From Shewanella benthica (lineage in GTDB: Bacteria; Pseudomonadota; Gammaproteobacteria; Enterobacterales; Shewanellaceae): a stretch of DNA of 64,000 bases. The DNA is taken from the NCBI GenBank assembly GCA_023284085.1, contig JAKVHY010000002.1, positions 186,001-250,000 on the forward strand, written 5' to 3'. Under the pieces are notes generated by a model. It made no database searches, was not told where the DNA came from, and worked only from the letters and a program-made list of their open reading frames with translations. The translations under genes were made by a program, and so were the position numbers. Shown in pieces: positions 17,807-27,473 of the stretch; within the stretch, counting starts at the first letter, position 1; every line of letters starts with the position of its first letter.

Positions 17807-18513
17807 CAAGCGATCATGCTCTCACGCTCAAACTTACCTATCGCTTTCAATACCTTGTCGTACTCGACTGACTTGTGATCATCATGCCACTCCAGCTTAT
17901 CGGTATAGAGCATCAAGTTTTCATACACATCGAACAGTGAACGCTTGATCTGATTCCCTAAAGTCATAATGCTTTGAGGGATAAGCACACAGCCCCTTTG
18001 ATAGGGATATACAGCCGCCATCACCTTAATAAGCTGATCTTGAGTCGCAATCAAGGTGCCCTTTCTCATTGGTGTCATCCAGAACTCCATATGGATATTT
18101 CTCAATTGCTCGATGATCCGCTCCAACTCCTCCTGCCGACTTTCGCCCGCAAAAAGGTAGATGCCAGGATTAGCACTGAGAAAGGTAATACCTAAACAAT
18201 TCTTGGTCCCCGACGAGATAGACACAGGTGCGAGTAGTGCGGTGATCAATTTCTCGCGATCATTTAAAGGCTCGTGATCTTGAATATCCACCAACATCTG
18301 CCGAGTATTACCTGCATCACTAACAAACAGACTCACTAACACATCTTCCTTACCTGAAAAATGCTTATAAAGGGTGGCTCTGGAAACTTCGGCTCCCTTG
18401 GCAATGTCCGTGAACTTAAAAGAAACCATACCAGCTTCAAGAATCAGTTCTCTGGCTACTTCTAATAATCGTGATTCTCGCTCTAGTTTTGTCATTGCTT
18501 GGTTTAGCCTCAT
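17803..18513 (-). CDS. TetR/AcrR family transcriptional regulator
   Basis: A 236-residue regulator. The N-terminal helix-turn-helix (FTDIAKGAEVSRATLYKHFSGKEDVLVSLF, about residues 34-63) is typical of TetR; the C-terminal ligand domain is not assignable. The start may be ATG 18513 or ATG 18495, which has a GAGG 12 bases upstream. It is divergent from the OPT transporter gene across 276 bases, so the transporter is the most likely target. Confidence 0.9.
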   Translation of the reverse strand: MRLNQAMTKLERESRLLEVARELILEAGMVSFKFTDIAKGAEVSRATLYKHFSGKEDVLVSLFVSDAGNTRQMLVDIQDHEPLNDREKLITALLAPVSISSGTKNCLGITFLSANPGIYLFAGESRQEELERIIEQLRNIHMEFWMTPMRKGTLIATQDQLIKVMAAVYPYQRGCVLIPQSIMTLGNQIKRSLFDVYENLMLYTDKLEWHDDHKSVEYDKVLKAIGKFERESMIAC

Positions 18514-18789
18514 ATTTAATACATGTCTAAACTAGCAAACTAAGAACATTTAAACAGAGGCTATAGAGTAGAGTGTGATCTTATCCGTGATTATTTACAT
18601 AAAATTCAGATGAATACACACACGTATAGCTTATCGCTCAATACCCTCATAATTTCGATGTTACGTTTATCACACCTCTCAAATAAAGCTAACGTATTGT
18701 GAACGCTGTTAGGTTTTATTTTCTCCTTATATGACACGATCAGTTATTAATCTATGCTCAATTAACAGCACTTTTGATTTATAGCGCCA
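18514..18789. promoter_or_regulatory. Divergent promoter region, tetR / OPT transporter
   Basis: 276 AT-rich bases that must hold both promoters. I see short imperfect palindromes but no convincing TetR operator, CRP or Fnr site. Confidence 0.4.
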
Positions 18790-20514
18790 ATGCCAATATC
18801 AGATAGCACTCAACAACCACTCTCAATCAGGGCCATACTTACCGGGATGTCGCTCGGTAGCCTGCTTGTGCTGTGCAATATCTATATGGCACTACGCATT
18901 GGTTGGTCAATTAACATGTCTGTTTTAGCATCACTTCTCGGGTTTGTGCTCTGGAAAGCCGTAGAAACGAGTGTCGGTTGCCGGGCCTGGAGCCCGAGAG
19001 AGACCAATATTCAACAGACTGCAGCTTCGGCCGCTGGAGGAACAGTCTCGGCAGGCCTAGTCGCTCCGATTCCCGCTTATCTCATTATCACAGATACGCA
19101 ATTTGAATATTGGCCCATGGTGTTTTGGATGATCGCCATCAGCTTGCTTGGGATCTGCGTAGCTTCTGCAATCCGTCCCGCTATGCTTAATAATGAACGC
19201 CTCAGGTTCCCTGCTGGTATAGCAACAGCTGAGGTGATCACCGACATGTTCAGCAGTGGCAGAATTGCCCGTCACCGAATCATTGCACTACTGTCTGCCA
19301 TGGCTGTCACCATCAGTCACCGTATATTTATTCCCGTCAGTTATAAAATCCCTCTAGGTTTCTCAATTCCTGGCCAGAATGCGATGGCAGGCACCAGCAT
19401 CAGCGCTAAAAACTTAGGCTTCATTATAGATCCTTCATACATGCTATTAGCCTTCGGCACGATCATAGGCACTAAGGCTGCGATTAGCCTCTTTGTTGGT
19501 TGCTTGATTGCTTGGCTCGGCTTAGGTCCCTATATTCTCGGTCAAGGTTGGGAGCAAGCGGGCCCTATCGATGAAAGCTGGTTTAGTTACATCATAGATT
19601 GGTTAGTCTGGCCTGGCGTTGCCATGATGCTGGCTTCTGCCATCACTACAACGGCGATAACCTTATTTAAATCTGATAGGAAAAACCGACTTTTCCTGAT
19701 ATGGGGTTGGCAAGAATTTTTACTGTTAGGCACATTAACACCTGTCATCGTTATTCTTCAGGTCTACTTATTTGATATCAGTTGGTTTGCCGCCATACTC
19801 GCCGTCCCCCTCGCCTTTGTGTTTGCCATCGTCGCCGCACAAGTAGTAGGTGAAACAGGCATTCCACCTATTGGAGCGCTAGGAAAACTGTCTCAGCTGT
19901 CCTTCTCCATAATCAGCCCAGGTAGTGTTACCACCAATTTGATGACAGCGAATGTAGCTGGCGGCGCGGCGGGCCAGGCGACCGATCTACTTAATGACTT
20001 TAAAGCAGGACATATATTGGGGACCAACCCAAGGCATCAAGTCGTTGCACAAACTATGGGGATCATAGTGGGCTGCTTAACGAGTGCCGGGATATTCATG
20101 TTACTTATTCCTAACCCTGCCGAGCAGTTGATGACAGAGCAGTGGCCGGCGCCAGGCGTTGCCACTTGGAAGGTCATAGCCATTGCTCTGACAGATGGGT
20201 TAGAGGCGATTCCCCAATCGGCAAGATATGCCATGTTTATAGGGATTATTGCCGCGACGGTTAATGAACTTCTCCTACTGGTAGTGAAGAAAAAGTGGCA
20301 CAAATACCTACCGAGTATGTCGGCAATGGGATTGGCCTTTGTACTACCCGCCCATATCAGTATCATGCTATTTATTGGCGCAATTATAGCTTGGTTCCTA
20401 CGCCTATTAGTACCCAGGTGGTCGCAAAGGTTTATGATCGCTATTGCTGCTGGCTGTATTGCGGGTGAGAGTATCGCCGGAGTATTGGGTTCCATCTTCT
20501 ATATATTTCGTTAG
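18790..20514 (+). CDS. OPT-superfamily transporter
   Basis: A 574-residue polytopic inner-membrane protein with about fourteen hydrophobic segments. Family landmarks are ETNIQQTAASAAGG near residues 75-88 and QVVGETGIPPIGALGKLSQL near 350-369, found in the oligopeptide/metal-chelate transporter superfamily. The substrate could be small peptides or a metal complex; the sequence does not decide. It is divergent from a TetR gene. It ends 137 bases before the degenerate 6S 3' end at 20652, so it is the last gene of the proposed ssrS insertion. Confidence 0.85.
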   Translation: MPISDSTQQPLSIRAILTGMSLGSLLVLCNIYMALRIGWSINMSVLASLLGFVLWKAVETSVGCRAWSPRETNIQQTAASAAGGTVSAGLVAPIPAYLIITDTQFEYWPMVFWMIAISLLGICVASAIRPAMLNNERLRFPAGIATAEVITDMFSSGRIARHRIIALLSAMAVTISHRIFIPVSYKIPLGFSIPGQNAMAGTSISAKNLGFIIDPSYMLLAFGTIIGTKAAISLFVGCLIAWLGLGPYILGQGWEQAGPIDESWFSYIIDWLVWPGVAMMLASAITTTAITLFKSDRKNRLFLIWGWQEFLLLGTLTPVIVILQVYLFDISWFAAILAVPLAFVFAIVAAQVVGETGIPPIGALGKLSQLSFSIISPGSVTTNLMTANVAGGAAGQATDLLNDFKAGHILGTNPRHQVVAQTMGIIVGCLTSAGIFMLLIPNPAEQLMTEQWPAPGVATWKVIAIALTDGLEAIPQSARYAMFIGIIAATVNELLLLVVKKKWHKYLPSMSAMGLAFVLPAHISIMLFIGAIIAWFLRLLVPRWSQRFMIAIAAGCIAGESIAGVLGSIFYIFR

Positions 20515-20902
20515 GATCATTTCAATTGTGGCAGTGTGACCTTTACCAGACCAAACACGCAAAGTAATACCTTGCCCCTGAATAGACAGGAGTCTGTCCT
20601 ATATGAATACCAATCCTATTAATAATCAGTTAATGACTCTTAATGGTATATGGTTCAAGGACTCTTTATAAAAATCGTGGCGGCAGGGTATTTTGAGAGG
20701 CAATTTATCTGCCTTGGTATAACTATCCAGCATGAGGTTAGCGCCCACTTTACGACCAATAAATATAACCTGATTAGCATGAATTTCAATCAGACGTTTA
20801 CCCACACCCCATCGCACACATAAATTTTGTTAACAACATTGTCTTAAAGTGTGCACTAATGTATAAAGTCATTAATTTTTAACGATTTGTACCATCTTTA
20901 CT
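20515..20902. other. Intergenic region with a 6S relic
   Basis: 388 bases between the OPT gene and the GDPD-like gene. The only recognised item is the degenerate 6S 3' end at 20652-20706. The rest is AT-rich and should hold the promoter of the following three-gene group. Confidence 0.6.
20652..20706 (+). repeat. Degenerate copy of the 6S RNA 3' end
   Basis: GGTTCAAGG, ACTCTTTATAAAAA, TGGCGGCA, GGTATTTTG, CAATTT in the same order as in the partial copy at 8111-8166, with a few substitutions in between. It shares the ACTCTTTATAAAAA segment with that copy and not with intact ssrS. It lies 12.5 kb from it in direct orientation. Confidence 0.8.
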
Positions 20903-22363
20903 ATGATAAATGTTTCAAAAAAGTCTGCTGATTGTTTTATCATTTTGTTTGTTCTGATATTGACTTTGGCTGGCTGTAAGTCAACTCCAGAGCCGATAGT
21001 ACCAGAGCGCGTCATTCCCCCTGCTTTACTCCATTTTCCCCAAGACGTAAAAGTTGATGGTTCAGATATCGTCGACATTCAGCAGGCTTTGGCTGACCGA
21101 AACTTATATCTTGCTCATAATGGCAACATTAAGATGCTTTCAACCGCTCAGTGTAAATTAGACATTTCTGCCCATCGCGGTGACTTTCGCTTTCCTGAAA
21201 GCAGTAGTAGTGCAATCGCTAGCGCATTAAATGACAATTTCAACAGTGTTGAAATTGATGTGATGCTGCTTAAAGATGGTACCTGGGTCAATCATCATGA
21301 TAGCCAAACAGGTCGTGCTACGGTTCACTACACGGGAAAACGCTTTAAGCTTGAGCGTATGAAGCTCAATGAGTTTGCTCAACTTAAGCTTCGCGACAAA
21401 AACAACAACGACTTACTTGATCAGCGACCCATCACAGCTTACGAAGCGTTTAGCACTTTTGCTTCATTTCGCAGCGCTAACCAAAAGCTTAATGTAGAAA
21501 TAAAATCAGACACCTACGGTGAGAAACTGCTCGAGCTGGATAATATGCTCAGGCAAACTATCGGCCTTGGGGGCTATTATTATTCGTCTGGTAATCTAGA
21601 GACCCTATATAAATTACGCGGGATTAATCCACTGGTGTATTTAGGGTTTATTCAAGGCGGTCATCCTAGCAGCATAGAAATCCTGAGAAAAAACCTGCGT
21701 AATGGCGTTAAAAATGATGCCTATTACTTAGATAATCAACACAAGCTTGAGCTAGCTGCTGGGTACGGCACTCGACGTTACCGCTCAACATATAAAGACT
21801 ACACCTCCTCCCAGGCGATTGGCACCTTGGTACGTAAACTGGGCAGCAACTCAGGTTTGCATTTAGACATTCGCAGCTACACCCAAAACCTGCGGGTAAA
21901 ATCACGCGCTAAGACGTTTGGTATGAAGCTATATACCTACTCATTAAATGGTGCTGATTATCATCAGTCACAATTACGTAAACTTAATCAGGCACAATTA
22001 CCCGATGGCGTCATCGTCGATGCTACGCCTTATAAAGTGTGTCAGCAGCTATTTACTGCATCATTACCCAAGCAAAGATACCAAGCCATCTCAACCATAG
22101 GCAGATATATCACATCATTACCTGTTGATGCTGATTTTGACCAATTTGAACAGATGCTCGGCTATCGCCATGAAGGCTATTATATTTCATTGGCATCAGG
22201 ATTAAGGTCGATTAAGCGGGCTAAACCTAAGGCCGCTGCTGTCATTAAAACCTCAAGTAATATCGATGAGTATGGATTTCCAATCATAATCGATGAGCGC
22301 GTCGACACAGGCACTGGCAAAACCATCATTTTAACCCTACCAAGTAGTCAATATGACAGATAA
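20903..22363 (+). CDS. GDPD-like lipoprotein
   Basis: A 486-residue lipoprotein (lipobox LAGC, cysteine at residue 25) with a glycerophosphodiester phosphodiesterase-like domain. SAHRGDFRFPESS (about 88-100), VEIDVMLLKDGTWVNHHD (about 113-130) and LNVEIKS (about 198) are the HRG, E-x-D/HD and later E positions of the GDPD family active site. The C-terminal ~90 residues are additional. The substrate may be a glycerophosphodiester or another phosphodiester. It overlaps the next gene by 11 bases, indicating co-expression with the PEGA-domain protein. Confidence 0.8.
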   Translation: MINVSKKSADCFIILFVLILTLAGCKSTPEPIVPERVIPPALLHFPQDVKVDGSDIVDIQQALADRNLYLAHNGNIKMLSTAQCKLDISAHRGDFRFPESSSSAIASALNDNFNSVEIDVMLLKDGTWVNHHDSQTGRATVHYTGKRFKLERMKLNEFAQLKLRDKNNNDLLDQRPITAYEAFSTFASFRSANQKLNVEIKSDTYGEKLLELDNMLRQTIGLGGYYYSSGNLETLYKLRGINPLVYLGFIQGGHPSSIEILRKNLRNGVKNDAYYLDNQHKLELAAGYGTRRYRSTYKDYTSSQAIGTLVRKLGSNSGLHLDIRSYTQNLRVKSRAKTFGMKLYTYSLNGADYHQSQLRKLNQAQLPDGVIVDATPYKVCQQLFTASLPKQRYQAISTIGRYITSLPVDADFDQFEQMLGYRHEGYYISLASGLRSIKRAKPKAAAVIKTSSNIDEYGFPIIIDERVDTGTGKTIILTLPSSQYDR

Positions 22364-24815
22364 CAAACAGAGCCCTTTTTCAACGAATTTGCTCAATACC
22401 GCTCCGACACAGCACAAGATGGCCTCGGCTAAAAAAGAGCTAAGCAAGATACAGAAACAGCAGCAAAAACAAGATTGTAAACAGCAAAAGCAAGATGAAA
22501 CAGACAGTCAAATAGCCGCCATGGGGAAACCATTTTGGTGGATGCTACTCATGTTTATCTGCTCTGTGGTTTACCTGTTCCCAGAGGCGGTATTTAATGC
22601 TGCGTTGACCGATGTTGCTGGCGGTCGAAACTCCAGTGAAGCAGATTTAAGGGCTGTTGAACTGTTCGGCCGAACTATCAGTGGTATCGGTGTGACACTG
22701 TTACTGGCCGATATGCTCTTAAAAGGTAAGCAAGTGGCTAAGGTTAGCCGGGCTTTTGGCTACTTCGCCCTGATTGCCATCATGGTTTGGCCTACTGTTT
22801 TCTTTGGTCAAAAATGGCTTGTAGATCAGTTTATTATTGACGCATCAACCTCAGAAGAACGCCAACAGGCGTATCTTTCGCAAGTCTTACGCAGCGCATT
22901 AATACAGAAGTCGATTCAGTTTGAAGGTATCGCATACGACCCGAGTAGAGCACACAACGCGACAGAGAAGACCTTTTTGTCGGTGTTTGGTGGCTTAGTG
23001 TATGCCGATGACAAATTAATCAATGACTTAACCGATAAAAAACGCATGATCATGGAGAAATTCGTCCGCGATCGCGCCATGTCAAAATTCGATGAGCATT
23101 ATAATAATTATCATGATTTCCGTTTGAATTTACGTGAAAAATACAAACAGTATAGCCAAGGTTCAAAGCAATATAATCAAGCTCTTGCAGGGACTCAACA
23201 ACGCTCTGATGATTATTGGTTAGACACCCACAACCAAGTCAAACAGGGCTGGTCAAAGTATCAACAAGGGGTAAATGCTTTTGAGGCTCGAGTTGAATCG
23301 AGAGCACAAAAGATCGCTCCCAAAATTCACGACTACTTTGAGCGTCGCAATAAGTGTGCAGACAAGAAAAAGGGCAATAGCCGAAACCGCTGTTTTGAAC
23401 GCTTACAGAAGGGTTACGACAAAGAGATCAAAAAATACAGCATCCCCTATATACCCGCAGATGACTGGCTCATTCGTGAAGAGATCTCTACCGCCGAAAA
23501 TATCGGTAATTCATTTATTACTGGTGTGATGACTTTCGGCTTATTCACCGCAATGCAAGCCGTCGATGCCGTCACTGGTGGCGATGCGGGCTTTAAAGAC
23601 CATCGCATGGTTTATACCGATGACGTCAATCATTACAAGAATGTGTTAATGGTAAAAATGGAGCCTGATTTCATCAAGGAGTCAGGGGGGTACCCACTTG
23701 GCATTAGCTCAATTCATCAATTTAGAATTCACGAGCTGACCAGTATTAAAGTGAATAAAAAGCTCAAACAGAAAGGATTAAACCTACCTGCCAGTTGGTC
23801 AATAACCGATCGCAATAGCTTTGATATCGCTGTGAGTAAAAAAGTACGCCAGCAAGCCGATTCGAATTGGCGTGCTGAAATGAAAGCCAAAGGCAGCAAT
23901 ATACCACCTAATTTATCTTGGCAGAAATTTCAGAAACACGCAGATATTCAGAGCCGTATCAGAACAAAAATGGCTGACCTTTATGTCAATCCGACGTTGG
24001 CCGATTGGAATAACCGCCAATTTAAGCAGCACATCATAGAGCCAAATATTCAACGTAAAACCACAGAGTATTTGAATGTATTAGAAGCTCAAAAAGCCGA
24101 GTTCGCTGATGGTGGCGCCTTTGAAGCCGCGGGTAAATCGGCACTGCGCGCGACCATTATCCCGCCGATTTCCATGTCTATCAGTTTAGCCTTGGTGTTA
24201 TTAACGGTGCTTAAACTGCCAGTTAAAGCATTGGAGCTAGTGCAGGCTAAACGCGCAATATTGCAACCCAAATCGGCCAAGAGCACTTATATTAAAATGG
24301 CAATATCAGTCTCGTTAATCATCGCTATTTTTGTGGTGCCCCTGTCCGTGGGTGGTAACCACTACACCATGAAAGACTCAGCAATCAATTATTTCTTTAA
24401 GCAGATGAAAGACAATGATTCGGCCACCATATCCTTCGCACTTAAGTGGCTACTCATCACCCAACCTTGGGTGCAACCTATTGGTGCATCCATCGATCGC
24501 AGCCTTAAGATCACCCAAGGATTCAATGCGATCAGCGGTCCAATAAATCGATTTGATTTGGCCGTGTTGCCTGAGCATGATGCAAGTCAAACGAGTCGTT
24601 CTAGCAGCCAATCAAACGCTTTTCTGCCATTGACCATCACCACCAACCCAGCCAATGCGCGCGTGGCGGTGATGAATATCAAACCTAAGTACAAGGCGGG
24701 GATGCCACTCCCAGCAGGCAGATATGACATTAAAGTCACAGCACCAGGGCGAGAGAGTGTCAGGCAATGGATACATTTAACCGCCGATAAAACCAGTTTC
24801 AGCATCACACTTTAA
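22353..24815 (+). CDS. Membrane protein with a C-terminal PEGA domain
   Basis: An 820-residue protein of unknown function. A lysine/glutamine-rich cytoplasmic start (residues 25-50) is followed by hydrophobic segments near 60-80, 107-117 and 130-150, a large soluble part (about 155-620), two more hydrophobic segments near 640-665 and 690-710, and a C-terminal PEGA-type domain (PLTITTNPANARVAV to the end). PEGA domains often bind surface or wall components. The large soluble part is rich in charged helix and may be coiled. The gene overlaps the GDPD gene and is followed after 24 bases by the zinc-finger gene. Confidence 0.7.
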   Translation: MTDNKQSPFSTNLLNTAPTQHKMASAKKELSKIQKQQQKQDCKQQKQDETDSQIAAMGKPFWWMLLMFICSVVYLFPEAVFNAALTDVAGGRNSSEADLRAVELFGRTISGIGVTLLLADMLLKGKQVAKVSRAFGYFALIAIMVWPTVFFGQKWLVDQFIIDASTSEERQQAYLSQVLRSALIQKSIQFEGIAYDPSRAHNATEKTFLSVFGGLVYADDKLINDLTDKKRMIMEKFVRDRAMSKFDEHYNNYHDFRLNLREKYKQYSQGSKQYNQALAGTQQRSDDYWLDTHNQVKQGWSKYQQGVNAFEARVESRAQKIAPKIHDYFERRNKCADKKKGNSRNRCFERLQKGYDKEIKKYSIPYIPADDWLIREEISTAENIGNSFITGVMTFGLFTAMQAVDAVTGGDAGFKDHRMVYTDDVNHYKNVLMVKMEPDFIKESGGYPLGISSIHQFRIHELTSIKVNKKLKQKGLNLPASWSITDRNSFDIAVSKKVRQQADSNWRAEMKAKGSNIPPNLSWQKFQKHADIQSRIRTKMADLYVNPTLADWNNRQFKQHIIEPNIQRKTTEYLNVLEAQKAEFADGGAFEAAGKSALRATIIPPISMSISLALVLLTVLKLPVKALELVQAKRAILQPKSAKSTYIKMAISVSLIIAIFVVPLSVGGNHYTMKDSAINYFFKQMKDNDSATISFALKWLLITQPWVQPIGASIDRSLKITQGFNAISGPINRFDLAVLPEHDASQTSRSSSQSNAFLPLTITTNPANARVAVMNIKPKYKAGMPLPAGRYDIKVTAPGRESVRQWIHLTADKTSFSITL

Positions 24816-24839
24816 CCCGTAGTCAATAGGACATATAAC

Positions 24840-26732
24840 GTGAGTAAACTAGAACAGTTCCAAGACTTCATCAGAAGAAACGGGAAAAAGATCACCGGCG
24901 AAGACGTGCCCGTAGTACTCAGTAACGAAGAGGCTAAGTATCCCCAACTTAAATTTACCTTTGGCTGGAGAATTGAAATTGGCGTGGCCAGTCATGAACA
25001 TGGTCCCCATTGCCCATCTGGGGTGAATTGTGGCCGTTCAGCCAGTGCCAGTGACGCCGCCCATAAATCGGCACAAGATTATGTTAGCGGCCGTAATCCG
25101 CTATTTAATAGCCGCTTTAAAGAAGAACTCAGTAGTGACGTCTCGAAAAACTTCATCATAAAAAATACTGATCTTCGCTCGGCACCCGATACTTTTGTGG
25201 GCTCAGACCCTTGTCATAGCTGCAACGGATCGGGTCAAGACACGTGTTATAGCTGTCATGGTAACGGCAAAAGTAGTTGTTCCAGTTGTAATGGCAGTGG
25301 CCGCGTTAGCGTTTCTAAATTTGATAGTTATAACAATAGAACGGTCTATACCACAGAATCTTGTTCATCATGTTATGGCAGGGGAACCCAGACCTGCTCA
25401 ACCTGTGGCGGCTGCGGTAATATCACCTGTAGTACCTGTAATGGTGGCGGTAATTTGTATTATAGCTACACCATTGACGGCGACGCTAAGCGCAGCACTC
25501 AATGGGCGTTTGAAAGCAATGATTACCATCAATGGACCAGTGACTATGTTAAAAAAACCGGTCTGAGTCTCATCCATGGAATGACTGAAGTAACCGAAGT
25601 CGACGTAGAAGGCGATCTCGACGGCTGTACATTTATCTATGCCTTTACCGCTAAACTACCCACGCTACAATTTACCGCTACCGTCGATAAAGTTGACACT
25701 AAAATGTGTTTTGCTGGTAGCCAAAATAGAACCCATGATGCCGGCGGCGTTTACGATCCAGCGGTATGGAGCATTGCTAAAAAGCTTGGCTCTGGTCATC
25801 AAGCACAAGACAAAACGGCACTCAACACAGCCGCAATAAAAGACATCCTTGAAGCAAACGCAACCAACACAAGCATTGCGCTACTGGATGAAAACTGGAT
25901 ATCGCCTGCGATTAAAGATGCTGTTATTTCTAATTACCAGACACTAGTGACGCAACTAAAGAAGCAAAGTGTTAAAGGTATTGCGCCTAAAATGATCAGC
26001 GGGCTAGTTAAATACGGTTATTTATTATTCATGGTGGGTCTATTGCTCGCACTGATTTTCCCTGATTTTGCTGAGCAAACGGATCAGCGCATGGGACTGA
26101 CGCAATACGTTATCTGGTTTGTTTCGTTACTTTGTGCTGACTTCGGATTATTTGGCTTGCCGCCTTTTGCCAATTACGCCATCGTACTGGGACTATTTTT
26201 AATCAGTTATCATTCGATTAAAAAGTGGTATTGGAAACGCATTAGCAAAGCTAAAACCATCATACTGGCATTAGCAGTGACTTTCTTTTTCCCCCATATC
26301 GGCTTCAGTGTGTATTACAACGCATTAGAATTAGTGCAACACTCACCAAAACTAGGAAATGCACTGCTTAGTGGCTCAATTTTTGCTGGAATCTACCTAT
26401 TGATATATGGCTTTAAACGACCAAATAAGTGGTATTTGAAACCACTAGGCTTGATCTTGGCTTTTGTAGTATATCTGGCTATTCAGATTGGCATGTCTAT
26501 GCTCAACGACGCTGTGGAAATAGTATCAAAAGACGGCAACTACTTTGATCATGTGTTCGGGCTCATCACACCAGCCATTGACTTTATCGCGTTGAATATC
26601 GCTGAATTAGTGGTGTTATCTGTGTGCTTATCCTACTTTATGACACGACGGGCATTCTGGCTTAAAGCTAAAACCGCTGTCGCCGACTATGATAGCCCGG
26701 TATTGCTAAAGTCGATGAACATGGAAAAGTAA
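24840..26732 (+). CDS. Membrane protein with a DnaJ-type zinc-finger region and no J domain
   Basis: A 630-residue protein starting at GTG with an AGGA sequence 8 bases upstream. Six CxxCxGxG repeats lie between residues 125 and 204 (starts at C125, C136, C147, C175, C186, C197), as in the DnaJ cysteine-rich domain, but the HPD-containing J domain is absent. A soluble domain follows (about 205-380), then six or more hydrophobic segments from about 390 to 610. No substrate is known. The three-gene arrangement suggests an envelope protein-handling or lipid-related complex; this is inference. Confidence 0.72.
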   Translation: MSKLEQFQDFIRRNGKKITGEDVPVVLSNEEAKYPQLKFTFGWRIEIGVASHEHGPHCPSGVNCGRSASASDAAHKSAQDYVSGRNPLFNSRFKEELSSDVSKNFIIKNTDLRSAPDTFVGSDPCHSCNGSGQDTCYSCHGNGKSSCSSCNGSGRVSVSKFDSYNNRTVYTTESCSSCYGRGTQTCSTCGGCGNITCSTCNGGGNLYYSYTIDGDAKRSTQWAFESNDYHQWTSDYVKKTGLSLIHGMTEVTEVDVEGDLDGCTFIYAFTAKLPTLQFTATVDKVDTKMCFAGSQNRTHDAGGVYDPAVWSIAKKLGSGHQAQDKTALNTAAIKDILEANATNTSIALLDENWISPAIKDAVISNYQTLVTQLKKQSVKGIAPKMISGLVKYGYLLFMVGLLLALIFPDFAEQTDQRMGLTQYVIWFVSLLCADFGLFGLPPFANYAIVLGLFLISYHSIKKWYWKRISKAKTIILALAVTFFFPHIGFSVYYNALELVQHSPKLGNALLSGSIFAGIYLLIYGFKRPNKWYLKPLGLILAFVVYLAIQIGMSMLNDAVEIVSKDGNYFDHVFGLITPAIDFIALNIAELVVLSVCLSYFMTRRAFWLKAKTAVADYDSPVLLKSMNMEK

Positions 26733-26784
26733 TGCACTCATCCTGAATAGAATTAGCGACAGTCAGTGAATGGTTAATGGTACT

Positions 26785-26815
26785 GTTAACTGCGCCTTAT
26801 CTTGGTGCAGTTAAC
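26785..26815 (+). terminator. Hairpin after the three-gene group
   Basis: GTTAACTGCGCC (26785-26796) pairs with GGTGCAGTTAAC (26804-26815) with one imperfect pair. It has no clear T run, so it is a weak terminator or a processing hairpin before fau. Confidence 0.5.
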
Positions 26816-26844
26816 CTATTATCAATGGTATTGAGGAATACGCT

Positions 26845-27456
26845 ATGGTGCCCCCCTCGGCAAACACCGGCTCGCGTCGGCTGATACGTCAAAAAATCCG
26901 CCAAGCTCGCGGCGCACTAATCCCTGCTGAGCAAGTCGAGAGTTCTCTACAGGCATTGACTCAAATGATGCCATTATTAACTCGACTGAACGCAAAAAAA
27001 ATCGCCTTATACTTAACCAATGATGGTGAGCTCGACACTAAGCCGCTCATTGAGGCACTTTGGCATAAAGGGATTCAGGTTTACTTGCCACGGCTTCATC
27101 CTTTTTGCAAAGGCAATCTAGTCTTTCTCGCTTACACACCCTCGACACCGCTGGTGCAGAACTCATTGAACATATGGGAGCCTAAGCTGGATATCACTCA
27201 GATGATCTTACCGCATCGATTAGATGTGGTGGTGACGCCTCTGGTAGCCTTCGATTTATCGGGTAATCGTATGGGCATGGGCGGCGGTTTTTACGACCGG
27301 ACTTTAGCTAACTGGACGACTCGAGGAAAGCCCTTTCCTATCGGTTTTGCTCATGATTGCCAGCAGGTCGAAAGCCTACCCTGTGAACACTGGGATGTGC
27401 CTCTGCCTATGCTGGTGACGCCGACACAAGTCCTGACTTTTGATTCTAAATCCTAG
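26845..27456 (+). CDS. fau: 5-formyltetrahydrofolate cyclo-ligase
   Basis: A 203-residue enzyme that converts 5-formyl-THF to 5,10-methenyl-THF using ATP. RRLIRQKIRQAR at the N terminus and GNRMGMGGGFYDRTL near residues 138-152 are the family landmarks. It is the usual downstream neighbour of 6S RNA in gammaproteobacteria, often co-transcribed; here 19 kb of other genes separate them, so it must have its own promoter. It also links functionally to the glycine cleavage C1 pathway at the left of the window. Confidence 0.94.
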   Translation: MVPPSANTGSRRLIRQKIRQARGALIPAEQVESSLQALTQMMPLLTRLNAKKIALYLTNDGELDTKPLIEALWHKGIQVYLPRLHPFCKGNLVFLAYTPSTPLVQNSLNIWEPKLDITQMILPHRLDVVVTPLVAFDLSGNRMGMGGGFYDRTLANWTTRGKPFPIGFAHDCQQVESLPCEHWDVPLPMLVTPTQVLTFDSKS

Positions 27457-27473
27457 AGACCTAGTTCCTAGGA
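27451..27473. repeat. CCTAGG-type palindrome overlapping the fau stop
   Basis: TCCTAGAGACCTAGTTCCTAGGA, an imperfect member of the palindrome family described at 7015. It overlaps the last codons of fau. Confidence 0.6.
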
